DNA from: Typhlomys cinereus
Lineage: Eukaryota > Chordata > Mammalia > Rodentia > Platacanthomyidae
DNA length: 64,000 bases
NCBI GenBank assembly: GCA_023101885.1
Contig: JALPQD010000088.1
Location: 5,119,501-5,183,500, forward strand
Reading direction: 5' to 3'
The position numbers and the translations under genes are program-made. Position 1 is the first letter of the stretch. Every line of letters begins with the position of its first letter. Under the pieces are notes generated by a model. The model saw only the letters and a program-made list of their open reading frames with translations, searched no databases and was not told the DNA's origin. Of the stretch, positions 34,735-48,086 are shown in pieces.

Positions 34735-37700
34735 TTAATCACTGAAAAACCACCCAAGAATTTAATAATGGCTACCAAAACCATAAGCCAGGGACCAGTG
34801 GACCTACACCATACAACTGAGTACCCCCAAAATCATACCATCCAACAGAAGAGCACCTCCACAACTAACCCTAAGATAAGTTCTTTTAACCTAAATCCAC
34901 AGTCACTACATTTTAAGATTTCGGTCAGTACAGCACACCCAAAGTCCTATACACCAATGCCTTGGGGTCTCAACTATTCACTCTCATACACCTCTAAGGA
35001 TCTAAAAACTGATATGTAACACTTATCTCTCACCTGCGACTACTGAACCCACCATATTTTGTAATCTAAAAGCTACTGTGATACTTAGCCCAAACCTAGC
35101 ATAATAAACCTTAATACCCAACATCAGCCTCTTAGTTAAAACTAGACCACAACTCTGTTACCCCCTTAACCATAGTATGGCTTATGCAGTCCTTCAGCAT
35201 TGTAATAACCTTACCCACAAAACAGCACCAAGGAACCCTAGACTGACTCCTTTAACACCCAGGCAAATAGTAGCAACAATAGTCTAATTGTAGTAATTCT
35301 GTCTGACTCAAAGGAGTCAAAAAACAAACACCTAAGAAAGATACTAGAGACTAAACACAAAATGCCCAAGTCACACCATAAATCCATCAGATACAATGAA
35401 AACCAAAACAAAAAAATCTCCTACAAAAAAACTTTGACCCAATAATGATGGATTCCAATCAGAATAAGTTCTTGGATGTTAGCCCAGAAATCAGCAATCA
35501 AAATAATGATTTTTCAAAGCTTGATTATTAATATGATCAAAACAATGAAAGAGGAAATCCGAGAGGAGTTGATCACATAAGCCAATATGAACTTGGAAAA
35601 CAACAAACACCTGAATGAGATGAAAAACACAGTTGAATTAATAAAACTATCAGTTGAAAAAAAATCTCATCAGAAATTAAACTTAAAATAAAAAACAAGC
35701 TAATTACCATCTAAAACTCAACAGAGAGTTTCAGAAATGGAAGTAGCAAAGCAGAAAATGGAATATCAGAACTAGAAGGCAAGATGGCACAACAAAATTG
35801 TTCATTGAAAGAAGTTGAAAAAGTTGAAAAAAGTATTTGAGAGGAACATTCAAGAACTATTGGATACCCTGGGGAAGCCAAACCCACACAATCATGGAAT
35901 CCCAGAACAAGAACCCAAAAAAAACATATTGGAAGAGATTTTTTACACTATCATCAATGAAAATATTCCACATCTAAGTAAAGAAATTCACAATCAAGTA
36001 CAAGAAGCATATCACAGAATCAGAAATGGCCAAAAAAGAAACTCTCCATAGGAAATAATAATCAAAACACTACAGATACACAACAAAGAAAATGTGTTGA
36101 GAGTTTCAAGAGAGAAAAACCAAGTCACATTTAAAGGTAAACTTATTAGAAAAGCAGCATATTTTTCCATGGAAACAGTAGGTCAGAGAGCATGGAGAAA
36201 TATACTTCAAGTGATAAGTGAGCATAAATGTCAACCAGAATCATCAGTCATGATTGAAGGTGAAAGAAAAATTTTTCAACATAAGGACAAGCTGAAGGCC
36301 TACATGACTATCAGACTAAGCCTAAAGAAGATGCTTGAATAGATACTCAAGTTCAAAAAACAAAGATAAGCATACCAAATAGGACAGAAGGGAAGGATAA
36401 TGCCTACACAACTACTAAGCAAAGAAATACAAATATAAAAACCATAAAATATCAAAAACAACAAGAATCAGCAAAAATTCCTCATTTTTATAATTCTAAA
36501 CATTGATGAAATTAACTCTGCAATCAGAAGACATAAGCTACAAGCATAGATTAAAATCACAGCCCATCAATGTGCTGCCTCTAGGAAACCCACCTCACCT
36601 TGAAAGATAGGCATGTTCTCAGAGCAAAAGGCAGGTCAACGGTACTCCATAATGGAACAAGGAAACAAATATGAGTAGCAGTTCTAGTATCTGACAAAAT
36701 AAACTTCAAACCAAAAGAAATCATAAGAGACACAGAAGGATACTACATAATAGTCAAAGGAAGAATTCATCAGGAAGACTTCACAGTACTGAATATGCAC
36801 ACACCTAACATAGGCTCATCTACATTCATTAAACAAACACTACAACGTCTAAACAACAAACCAGCCCCAAAACGATAATACTAGGGAACTTCAACTTCCC
36901 ATTATCACCATTATATAGGTCAACAGGCCAAAAATTGAACAGATACACACTAGAGCTGAATCTAACCATAACCCACATGGACCTGATTGACTGCTATCAA
37001 ACCTTCCATACTAACACCAAGGAATACACATTCTTTTCAGCAGACCATGGAACATTATCCAAAATAGACCATATCTGGGCTACAAAGCAAGCTTGAAATT
37101 ATATCCTGGACCACCATGGAATAAAGCTAGACATCAACAACAAAGCAAATGGCAGGCAACACACAAATTCTTGGAACTTAAATACCATGACACTAAAGTA
37201 TGAGTGGGTTCAGACAGAAGTCAAAATGGAAATTCAAAAATTCCTAGAAGTGAATGATAATGAAAATATAGCATATCATTTCTCGAAGACAGAATGAGGG
37301 CTGTCCTAAAAGGAAAGTTTATAGCTCTCTATTCCTACATCAAAACATAGAAACATCACAAGTAAATAGCTTAACAATGCAACTTAAAGCTTAAGCTTTA
37401 GCTAAAGACGAGCAGAGCTCAGTAGTAAAATCAGGGAGAAATATCCTAAATTGTGATAAGAAAAACCATACAAAAAACCAAACAAACAAATAGCTGGTGA
37501 AAAAGTCAGCAAGACTGATAAACTCTAGCTAAATTGAACAAAACCAAGAGTGAAAACCCACGTTAATAAAATGAGAGATTAAATGGAATTATTTCAACTG
37601 ATCCTAAGGAAATTCAGAGAATTATAAGGTCATATTTCAGAAACCTATGCTACACAAAATTTTAAATATGTACAACTTCCTAAAATTGAGTCATGATGAA

Positions 37701-37862
37701 TTGAATTATTAGTTTAGTCCTATAACAAGTGATGAAGTTAAAGAAGTAATTACAAATCTTCACACCAAAAAAGTCCAGGACCAGATGGATTTAGTGCAGT
37801 TCTATGATCCCAAAACCAAATAAAGATAGAATAAAAATAGAAACTATAGGCCAGTTTTAATA

Positions 37863-38405
37863 ATGAACACTGACACAAAGATCTTCAATAAAATTTTACC
37901 AAACAGGATTCAGAAATATATCAAAAAGATTATTCAGCATGATCAAGTAGGATTTATTTCAGGCACACAAGATTGGGTCAACATACACAAATCAATAAAT
38001 GTAGTCCATCATATAAAAAAATCCAAGGACCAAAACCTCATGATTCTCTCAATAGATGCAGCAAAAGCTTTTGACAAGATCCATATGATCAAAACCCTGG
38101 AGACAATAGGAATAGAGGGAACTTATATCAACCTAATAAAGGCCACATATAACAAGCTTATAGCAAAGATCATTCTAAATGGTGAAAAACTGGAGTCATT
38201 CCCACTCAGATCAGGAACTAGGCAAGACTTTCCATTATTACCACTTCTATTCAATATTGTACTTGAATTCTTAACTACAACTGCAAGACAAGAGCTGGAG
38301 AGTAAAGGGATAGAAATAAGAAAAGAAGAAGTCAAGTTATACCTATTTTCAGATCATATGAGAAACCCCCCCAAAAAAAATCCACCAGGAAACTCCTGGA
38401 ACTAA
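37863..38405 (+). pseudogene. LINE-1 ORF2 reverse transcriptase fragment
   Basis: This open stretch of 180 codons carries RT motifs [28 protein letters not shown] and [21 protein letters not shown] (RQG changed to RQD). The usual F/Y-A-D-D catalytic box is degraded to LFSDHM. It is dead as an enzyme but clearly L1. Confidence 0.88.
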
Positions 38406-39184
38406 TGCATAAGTTCAGCAAAGTGGCAGATTGCAAAATTAGTGTTCAAAACACGGTGACTTTCTTATACTACAAAGATGAAAAAAGTGAGAGTCCTCAG
38501 AGAAACAATTCCATTTAGCATAGCCAATGTAATAGCAATCAAAATATCAAGGCAATTCTTTACAGAAATAGACAAAACAATCTCAAAATTTGTATGGAAG
38601 CACAAAAAGTACAGGAAAGTAAAAACAATCTTGAGTATAATAAAAGACCTGCTAGAGGTATCACTATACCAGACCTTAATCTACACTACAAAGCTATAGT
38701 AATAAAGACAGCAAGATACTGGCTCCAAAATAGATACATAGATCAATGGATAAGGGTACGAGACCCAAGCATAAGCTCATACACCTGCAGTCATCTGATT
38801 TTTTTAACTTGGTGCTCAGAAAAAAAACAATGGAAAAAGAACAGCATCTTCAACAAATGGTGCTGGTAAAACTGGATATCTATATGCACAAGATTGAAAC
38901 CGTACCCTTACTTGTCACCATGCATAAAAATGAACTCTGAATGGATCAAGGACCTTAATATTAGACCAAAGACTATACAAATTCCCTCAAACTGATTGTC
39001 TTACGCCAATATTTTCTTTTTTTTAATAGGTACACATTTTTATTATTATTTCCGCTCATACAAACTTAATAGGTACACTGTTTCCCTCTGTCCCTCCTCC
39101 TCCCCCCGACTCCTCTGCTCTCCTTCTCCTCACCCCTCCTTCCCAATCCCCCAGTGCCTCCCCCCAATCCCCAGAGAATCCTTT

Positions 39185-39471
39185 TTTTTTAAATTTTTTT
39201 TATTTATTCAATTGTGCGTGTGTGCATATGTATGTGTGCGCGCGTGTGTATGTGTGTGTGCGTGTGTGTAGAACCACGGACGAATTCGGGAACCACCATG
39301 GACGCCTCCACCTCCTTCTGCCCTGGGATTCACAGGCTCCGCCCTACCAGGACCAGAAGCGCAGGCCGCCCCTGCTTCTGCCTGGCGTCTATACGTGGGA
39401 TCTGGGATCCGAACTCAGGACCTTCCGCCTGCAAGGCAGAGGTGTAACCCCTGAGCCACCTTTCCAGCCCC
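39185..39471 (-). repeat. B2/B3-type SINE nested in LINE-1
   Basis: The head is at the right (GGGCTGGAAAGGTGGCTCAG on the minus strand) and the TG-rich tail at the left. It is flanked by the 15-base duplication CCCAGAGAATCCTTT (39170-39184, 39472-39486). It is very similar to the copies at 43296, 46445 and 48014, so this SINE subfamily was recently active. Confidence 0.92.
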
Positions 39472-40368
39472 CCCAGAGAATCCTTTAATGTGCATGGCAA
39501 ACTCTTCTCTGGGTCCTCCTCTCCGATGACGTACAAGGACCCAGTGGCATTTCCCTGAACCCTTTCCTGTGTTCCCCTTAAGCATAGGAACACTACTTTG
39601 GCTGTCAATCCCTTGCCTCCAAGGATCTTGGTGCCTTTAACAAATGCTAGACTATATGGGGTCAATAGCGTGTTGGACATTGCGTGGGGCATGCAAAGTC
39701 CAATTATGATTGCTTTGGCTCTAATTTGTGTGGAATATCTTGCAAATCATTGATTCTCCCATCTTTGTGCTCTTACACTCTTACCGCCCCCTCTTCTGCA
39801 AATTTCCCTGAGCTTCAGGATGGGGAGAGATTAGGCTGGCCTAGTTCTAGGTGGTTGATATAGAGTCTCTGAAGTTCTGGATTATGGTTTGTTGATTTTC
39901 TTTGCAGATGGCTGCTTCTACTATGCCCTTCACTCCATCCTGATGAGTATTGGATGTCACCCCCTGGCCAGAGATAAAAAGCTGTTAAACTAGAGTCTTG
40001 TTATAAGAGTATATTCAAAGGTAGATGTAATAAAAGTAGGAAACCACAGTGAGGGAAGCGTCAATCGCCCATCTACAAAATGGTTACTTTTTATCTGCCA
40101 GAATATATGCCCTCCCCTTCTGGTGAGATCATACCCATCAGTTGTGAATGATCAGGAACGAAAGTCTGTGAACTTAACCAGATGTCTCATTACTTACTTG
40201 CAGTCCTTGATGGAGGCCTATTTTCTCTGCTGTAACAAGATCCCCTCTCTCCTTGTTTCTAGTGTGGCCCTCCTACCCCATCCCTCCTGTTCATAATCCT
40301 TGCAATTACTGTAGGTATTACAGAGATTTATCCTTGAGTGTCTCTAGGTGAGTTGGGTGGGTTTGGTA

Positions 40369-40935
40369 CTAGGAGCCATCTATTAGGGAGTACATACGGC
40401 ACTTAATTTTCTGGGTCTGGGATACTTCACTTAATATAATTGTTTCTAATGACATCCATTTTCTGATAAATTCCAGTAATTCATCCTTTTTGATGGCTGA
40501 GTAGTACTCCATTGTATAGATGTACCACCTTTCCCTTATCCACTCGTCAACTGTTGGACATTTGGGTTGATTCCATGACTTTGCTATTGTAAACAGTGCT
40601 GCTATGAACATGGTCGTGCTTGTGCTATCGAGGTGAATTTTTGCTGTATGGGGTGTTATTCCCAAAAGTGGAATCACAGGGTCATATGGCATTTCAGTTT
40701 TTAATTTCATTAAGAATCTCCAGACGGCTCGCCAGAGTGGTTGTATGAGCCTGCATTCCCACCAGCAATATAAGAAAGTTCCCCTCTCTCCACATCCTCT
40801 CCAGCCTTTTGTGTTGTTTGTATTGTGGATTTTTGCCATCCTGACCGGGGTGAGATGATATCTCAGGGAAGTTTTGATTTGCATTTCCCTGATGGCTAAG
40901 GAAGTGGAGCATTTTTTAAGATATTTGTTAGACAT
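40369..40935 (-). pseudogene. LINE-1 ORF2 C-terminal open frame
   Basis: The frame has 188 codons with [17 protein letters not shown], [32 protein letters not shown] and MYSLIDGS text. It covers only the part after the RT domain. The upstream ORF2 is separated from it by the nested L1 at 40987-41748. Confidence 0.88.
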
Positions 40936-40986
40936 TTTAATTTCATCCCTGGTAAAGTTTCTTTTAAGTTCCAGGGCCCATTTTTT

Positions 40987-41748
40987 TTTACATTTTTTTA
41001 TTATTATTTCCGCTCATACAAACTTAATAGGTAGACCAGTTCCCTCCCCCCTTCTCCTCCCCCCAAACCCCCTGCTCCCTCTCCCTCCCTCCCCATCTCC
41101 CAGTGCCTCCCTCCCAATTCCCAGAGAGTCCTTTATTGTGTATGCCTAACTGTCCTCTTGGTCCTCCTTTCCGATGACGTACAAGGACCCAGTGGCATTT
41201 CCTTGAACCCTTTCTCGTGTTCCCCTTAAGCACAGGAACACTACTGTGGCTGTCAATTCCTTGCCTCCAAGGATCTTGGTGCCTTTAGCCGATGTTAGAC
41301 TTTATGAGGTCAATAGTGTGATGGACATGGCGCAGGGCATGCAAAGTCCTATTATGATTGCTTCAGCTCTAACTAGTGTGGAGACTCTTCAAATCATTGC
41401 TCCCCCCATCCTTTTATTCTTACAATCTTACCGCCCCCTCTTCCGCAAATGTCCCTGAGCTTCAGGATGGGGGGAGATTAGGCTGGCTTAGTTCTATGTG
41501 GATGATATAGAGTCTCTGAAGTTCTGGATTGTGGTTTGTTGATGTTCTTTTGCAGTTTTGCTGCTCCTGCAATGCCCTTCACTCCATCGTGATGGGTACT
41601 ATATGTCACCCCCTGGTCAGAGACAAAAAAAACTGTTAAACTGGAGTCTTGTTATAATAGCACATTCAAGGGTAGATGTAATAAAAGCAGGAAACCTCAG
41701 TGAGGGAGGGGTCAGTCACTCATTTGCAAAATGATCATTTTTCATCTG
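40987..41748 (-). mobile_element. LINE-1 3'UTR nested in the younger LINE-1
   Basis: The insertion is a 3'UTR only, with the tail at the left. It is flanked by the 16-base duplication CCAGGGCCCATTTTTT (40971-40986, 41749-41764). It interrupts ORF2 of the host L1 and is the third layer of insertion here. Confidence 0.92.
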
Positions 41749-43295
41749 CCAGGGCCCATTTTTTAATTGGGCCATTAGTTTCCTTGGTGTTTAGTTTTCT
41801 AAGTTCTTTGTGTACTCTGGATAATGGAGCTCTATCAGATATATGGTTAGTGAAGATTTTTTCCCATTCTGTGGGTTGCCTTTGTGCTCCATTTACAATC
41901 TCTTTATCTGAACAGAAGCTCTTTAATTCCACAAGATCCCAACTGTTGAGAGTTGGTAGCAGTGACTGTGCCATTGGATATCTGTTCAGGAACTGTTGGC
42001 CTAGCCCAATCAGCTCGAGGGAGTTCCCTACCCTTTCACCTATGGTTTTTATAGTCTCTGGCCTTATATCAAGGTCCTTGATCCATTTGGAATTAAGTCT
42101 TGTACATGGTGACAAGTACGGGTCCAGTTTTAATTTTCTGCATGTGGAGATCCAGTTTTGCCAGCATCATTTGTTGAAGATCCTGTTCTTTTTCCACTGG
42201 ATTTTTTGGGCCCCTTTGTCAAAAACCAAATGGCTGTAATTTTGTGGGCTTACATCTGGGTCTTCAACCCTTATCTATTGATCTGTGTGTCTATTTTGGA
42301 GTCAGTATCAGGCTGTTTTTACAACTATGGATTTGTAGTATAGACTAAGGTTTGGTATAGTGGTACCTCCCCCAGTGTTTTTGTTACTCAGGATTGTCTT
42401 TGCTATCCTGGGTCTTTTGTGCCTCCATATGAATTTTGAGATTGTTTGGTCAACCTCTTTAAAGAATTGCTTTGGGATTTTAATTGGTATAGCATTGAAT
42501 TTGTATATTTAGGCCAATATTTTCTAAACATTCGACAAGTGGGATCTCATGATATTAAAAGGCTTCTGTTCATCTAAAGACATTGTTAACTGAGCAAAAA
42601 GACAACCCACAGAATGGTAGAAAAATCTCCACTAACTACACATCTGAGAGATGACTAATATCCATAGTGCACAAAGAGCTCAAAAAATTAAGCACCAAGG
42701 AGACAAGTAGACCAATGAGCCACAGAATTTAAAGGAAAATTTTCTCAGGACAAAATTGAAATATTCAACAAATACCTTAAAAATGGTTCTACCTCACTAG
42801 CCATTAGGGAATTGTAAATCAAAACCACTGTGAGATATATCATCCTGGTCAGTTAAAATCCAAAACACATACAACAATAAATGCTGGAGAGGATGTGGAG
42901 AGAAGGAAACTCTCATACATTGCTGGTAGAATGCAGATTTGTACAACTCCTCTGAAGATCAATATGGTGGTTTCTAAAAAAGTCAAAAATTGAAATGCTG
43001 TAAGACCCAGCTATGTCAATACCCAAAATATGCTTCATCTTACTGTAGATGTATGTGCTCATTGAAGTACTATTCACAATAGCAAAGTCATGGAATCAAT
43101 CAAAATGTTCAACAGTTGATGAATGGATAATGCAAATGTGGTATATATATGTGTACAATGGATGATTACTCAGCTATCAAAAAATTAGTGAAATATGCTG
43201 ATAAATGAATGGAGTTGGAAAAAAGTTGTACTTAGTGAAGTATCCCAAGCACAGAAAGACAGATGTCACGTTTTCTCTTAGAAATCGAAACTAGT

Positions 43296-43557
43296 GGGGC
43301 TGGAGAGGTGGCTCAGGGGGTTAAGCCTCTGCCTTGCAGGCGGAAGGTCCTGAGTTCGGATCCTAGATCCCACGTGTAAATACCAGGAGGAAGCAGGGGC
43401 GGCCTGGTCCTGGTAGGGTGGAGCCTGTGAATCCTGGGGCAGAGTAAACAAGGAGGTGGAGGCGGTGCATGGTGGTTCCCGAATTTGCCCGTGGTTCTAC
43501 ACACACATACACACATACATATACACGTGCACAATTGAATAAATTTTTTAAAAAATG
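43296..43557 (+). repeat. B2/B3-type SINE in the old LINE-1
   Basis: The SINE is complete: GGGGCTGGAGAGGTGGCTCA head (A box), GGTCCTGAGTTCGGATCC (B box), body, CA-rich part and an A-rich tail. It is flanked by the duplication GAAACTAGT (43287-43295, 43558-43566). It is the best plus-strand copy in the window to define the family. Confidence 0.93.
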
Positions 43558-44640
43558 GAAACTAGTACCAAGCCCTCATAATGATATACTTAAGAACAAT
43601 TCTCTATAATATCCATTATAACCACAAAAGAATAAAACATATGGGGAAGGGAAAAGGAGATCCCCAAGAGAGTGGAGAAAAAGGAACACAGCTACATAGA
43701 CAAATAAGGAAACCATTAAGAAAAGTTCATAAATATTGAGACATCTGACCCTAGCCACCTGTCAGTTTCCTCTCTGTCCACTCTTGTTTAGACTGGTTTA
43801 CAGTGCTGGACATATGTTCTATGTCATGGAAGGATGGGTTGGGTATTGGGAAGTAGGTGTTTGTTTATTTGGAGGTCAACTCCACTATCTACAGTGTATT
43901 ATTCCTGTTATTCCCACTCTTTTAAGCCTTTTCTTATAAAAGGCCTTTTCCTTTTTGTAAGTTTTTAATCTTTGGATAGGAGAAGATCTCAACACCCGGA
44001 CAGGATGCAACCTAGTGTAGTGGAAAAACAATAAAATAGATAACAACACCAATTAGAATTTAGAATACCGGTGACCCTACAAGGTTCACCCATAATCAGT
44101 TCAGCCAAATCTCTCTCTATCCAAAGGCTCAGGGAACTTTGTGGAGGAGGGGGCAATAAGATTATAAGAGTCTAATGATGGAAAGGTCCACCACTGAACA
44201 AGATCTATCACTAAAGACAGGACTGCTGTAGCCAGGAACTCACTGCAATGAAACTTGTCCTTACCAAACTCGGTCAATGACTGACATATAAACATTCCTC
44301 CATAGACTAGTAAGAATCTCTGGAGAAATTATTTCAAACAGTAGGATTCTTATGAGCTAAGGTTAGACAGGTAAAGGGGGGTGATCCTATAAGTAAGTCT
44401 ACCAAAGGAAAGGCCACTTGGTCTGCCACTGAAGCCTGAACCCCCACTACAGCAAATGATCCAAAGGGTACCCTGGAACCCATGAAGCAGACAGACAAGA
44501 GGGTGGGATGGAATAGGATGAATTGAGGAAGAGAGGGGAGGGACAGAGGGAAGGCAGGAAAGGGGGAGAAAAGAAAGGGAGCAAGGATACTTACTCATTG
44601 TGCTTGTAAAACTAGGAAAAATAAATTTAAAAAAAGAAAT

Positions 44641-45280
44641 TAGAAGTCATAAATTTCATGATATGAGTGTTTAGCTTTCCCTGGTTACTTTCCCTGTACT
44701 TTTCACCATGGCTCCTACTGACCATTGCTGTAATGGAGCTGATTGCGACTGAAGAGGTTCTTTTAAAATGTTTCTTTGGGGTTCAGCGGGAAGGAGGAGA
44801 CAATTAGCACACAGTCCTAGTTTCAGTTAATAATCCTTAAGGTGATGGATAGAGAAAAAGAAATACATAAATGTTCCTAGCTATTTCCATTTCTCCACTT
44901 AGGAGCCTCTACCCAACACATGACCTAATCAAATCAAACCCCAATCTTGTTTTCCACACTTCAGAATCAGGAATTATGGATGTGTCTCTTGAAGCAAGGC
45001 AACTCTATCATTTATTATCCACAAGTAGTTTGGATATTGAAAAGTCAAGTTAATGGTAATCAAGTAAAGAGAGTAAGAACAGAACAGGATTTTCTTAAAT
45101 AATATGAGTAATTAATCCCTCAACATTCTGATTATTTATCAAAAAAGAACTCATGGATTTGGTGATTACATGCTCAGACTCTGATTAGACTTGCTTTGTG
45201 CTGAAATATGACTTCCATGCACAAGCTGTGTGAACTTGGTCACTTTAATTCATCTCATAATATCTTTGTCTTTTTTCCTT
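44641..45280. other. no gene seen
   Basis: This is AT-rich unassigned sequence between the end of the old L1 and a SINE. Confidence 0.5.
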
Positions 45281-45299
45281 GCATGCATGCATGCATGTG

Positions 45300-45343
<44 letters not shown>

Positions 45344-45522
45344 AAGAGAGCAATTGAGTGTGTGAGGGACACATCTAGAATCATCCTGGATTGCTTTAGT
45401 TACTTATTGTTTTGCTATAGGGTTTCCCAGGTTCTGTTTTTGCATGGGTTCTGGAGATCTGAATTCAGGTCCTTTTGTTTGCAAGGCAAAGGCTTTAACC
45501 TCTGAGCCATTTATTCAGCCCC
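45281..45522 (-). repeat. B2/B3-type SINE with (GCAT)n and (TG)n
   Basis: A (GCAT)4 run at 45281-45296 and a (TG)n run at 45303-45341 form the left end. The SINE head is at the right (GGGGCTGAATAAATGGCTCA on the minus strand). Confidence 0.85.
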
Positions 45523-46432
45523 TGTATCTATTTTTTAATGAAATAGAGGTGTAAGGAATGACCACCTGAGATCATGGTAAATTTATTTATTTTTCTCTTT
45601 GTTTTTTCCTGCTTTGATAGTTTTGTGTACATATACACTGAATGTTTGACATTTTCTACCCATATTACCTGACTTTGTTCTCTATCTCTTCTCCCACTGA
45701 GAATCTTCTTTTTCCCAAGTGTCCCTCCTACTTTGATGTCTTTGTGTATGTGTGACCAACTGTTTCATAAGAGTTATGTGCCTTTGCCTGAGCACTTTTT
45801 ACAGCATAGGTGATATATTAGACCCACCACTGAAGCAAGTATAATCTTTAATATTCACTCAAGATGTTGAGGTCATATGAGCTCTTCCCTTCTCCATGTT
45901 TTAAGGTTGATGGGTCCAAATTGTTTAGATCTTATATGGGAAAAAAGCTATGGTAGGTTCACCAATGAAAGGGCCTATCATGCTCAGAAGACACATAAAG
46001 AAATCAGGCTTCAACTAATCTGGAAGCTTTCCTCCATGCTGATTTCATAATACCAGAAAGTAATATGCAGGGTTCTGGGAGTAAAAACATTAACACACTT
46101 ACCCAGCTATGAATACAGTGAGATACAATAAGAACCAATCTGACAAGATATACCTTTTGGTGCAATAGTGGAATGTGATGGGAGTAACCAATGTAATGGG
46201 AGTAAGGATCATTAAGCTGGAGGGAACTCACAACTGGATGACTGGTTCTGTAGACCTGGCTAAGAACCATGAATGGAAAAATCACAGGTCCTAGGGAAGA
46301 ACACACTGCCATTGTTTTGCTAAATAGACTTGGCACAAATACCTTCTAAACAATTGTCTTTAAATCCATATATTAGGTCATGGTGAATTTAGTCAGTACT
46401 GTTACAATGCCTAGAAGCATTCCATTGCTGGT
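45523..46432. other. no gene seen
   Basis: No repeat or gene was recognised. The minus-strand open frame at 46004-46336 has no recognisable domain. Confidence 0.4.
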
Positions 46433-46444
46433 AGCATTTTTTTT

Positions 46445-46505
46445 ATTATTATTATTTATTCAACTGTGCGCATGTGCGTGTGTATGTGCGCGCGTGTGTG
46501 TATGT

Positions 46506-46550
<45 letters not shown>

Positions 46551-46755
46551 TGTGTATGTGTAGAACCACGGACGAATTCACTAACCACCATGGACGCCTC
46601 CACCTCCTTCTGCCCCGGAATTCACAGGCTCCGCCCTACTAGGACCAGAAGCGCAGGCCGCCCCCGCTTCCGCCTGGCGTCTATACGTGGGATCTGGGAC
46701 AGGACCTTCCACCTGCAAAGCAGAGGCTTAACCCCTGAGCCACCTCTTCAGCCCC
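46445..46755 (-). repeat. B2/B3-type SINE with long (TG)n
   Basis: This is the same subfamily as 39185-39471, with a (TG)n run at 46509-46548. It is bounded by an approximate duplication AGCATTTTTATTATT (near 46433 and 46756). It is inserted at the left edge of the MaLR-like internal sequence. Confidence 0.88.
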
Positions 46756-48041
46756 AGCATTTTTATTATTGCAAAATTGATACCAATTTTGAAGTGGGGT
46801 GTTGGTGTGAGACTAAGAGGATCTGGAATTGGGAAATAAAATGTGCTGTGAAACTTGATATCAAGAAGTATGGCCAGTCTTCTGATATGGCTGGTGTGCC
46901 TTTGGAAATTTTTTTTGGGGGGGGGAAATATGAAGAACATCGGGCTAGGAATTTTGTATTCTAGTTGAAGACAGAACTTAAAGGGACATTCTAGCAATTA
47001 CTTTAAAGAGAGCAATGCCAAGAGAGATGAAAACAATGGAAACCCAGTTATAATGATCCACAGAGGAACAGAGTTTTGGGAACTGGACTAAAGGTAATTG
47101 GAACTTGGCCAAGTTTTGCCTTTCTCCTGAAAGCTTGTCTGAAGTTAAATTTAAGTGTTTAGTGCAGGAAATTTCAAGATAAGAAAGTCTTGACAGTGTG
47201 GCATGACTGCTTTTTAGCAGTCTTGTTTGGAGTTATGATGAAAAAGAACAAGAAATCAGGTAAAAATAAATAAATACCATCAGATTTAATGAAAGAAACG
47301 TGAGGGCATGCTAAAAGAGTATGCAGACAGTAAAATGGCAGCTATTGTTAAAGACATCGGCACCATTTTCACACCAAAGACTGCTCTTCATCTGGAGAAT
47401 AGAAGAAGCTGTACCCTAAAGGCAAGAGACTCAAAGACAGTTACCATCTATAAAAATGTAAATTTTATTGGAAGGAAAGAACCAAAGGTCAAAGCTCCAA
47501 AAGAATGTTCTGTTTCTGCTCCTTTATAATACCTACCTATTGAGCTTGTATAACTAGATAACTTGATCCAAAGGGGCCAAACTCCAACCCAAGGTTATAG
47601 TGGAACTTAGGAAGGTTGTGTGCCTGGTGCTGATTTTAATGCCATTACAGATAAAAAACTGAGAAAGATGTGGATTCCTCCTCCACAGTTTCAGAGTGCC
47701 TGAAGCTAGGCACAGTGTGGCAGGATTGGAAATGCAAAAAGGCCCAGGAAAGAAAGTCCTCTGAAACTGAGATGATTTCAACAGAATGTTCATATGTTGA
47801 CCTTAGAACTGTAGGTTTTTTTAATTTGCCCTGCTCAATTTTGGCTTCATTATGGACCATTCTCCCTGGATATTACTCCATTCCTCCCTTTTGAAATGGC
47901 AATATTTATTCTGTGCCATTGTATGTTCGAAATAAGTAACCTATCTTGCAATTTTATAAGTCTTTGGACTTTTGAACTATGTTGAGGTTATTGATAAGTC
48001 TATGGAACTTTTTTTATTCAGTTGTGCACGTGTGCGCATGC

Positions 48042-48086
<45 letters not shown>

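Larger units (their letters stand above)
39018..42512 (-). mobile_element. younger LINE-1 inserted in the old LINE-1
   Basis: The tail is at the left. The insertion is flanked by the 13-base duplication GCCAATATTTTCT (39005-39017 and 42513-42525). It reads on the minus strand from ORF2 (42512 down to about 40369) into a 3'UTR (about 40365-39020). Open ORF2 pieces are 42115-41735 and 40935-40369 (188 codons, [17 protein letters not shown]). It carries a SINE at 39185-39471 and another L1 at 40987-41748. Confidence 0.9.
34735..44640 (+). mobile_element. long old LINE-1, interrupted by younger insertions
   Basis: The pieces are 34735-39017, 42513-43295 and 43558-44640. The order is an A-rich upstream region, endonuclease-like text (36540-37200), the reverse transcriptase domain, the ORF2 C-terminus (to about 43260) and a 3'UTR ending in an A-rich tail. 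ORF2 is heavily broken. The left end is uncertain. Foreign pieces at 39018-42512 and 43296-43557 are each bounded by target-site duplications. Confidence 0.8.

Noticed and set aside
43296..43370. Possible tRNA gene (A-box and B-box like text)
   Set aside because: It is the head of a SINE; it lacks a cloverleaf and is followed by a SINE body and A-rich tail.
46380..46964. 194-codon plus-strand frame
   Set aside because: It runs through a SINE and its (TG)n tract (Cys-Val repeats) into LTR sequence; not a gene.
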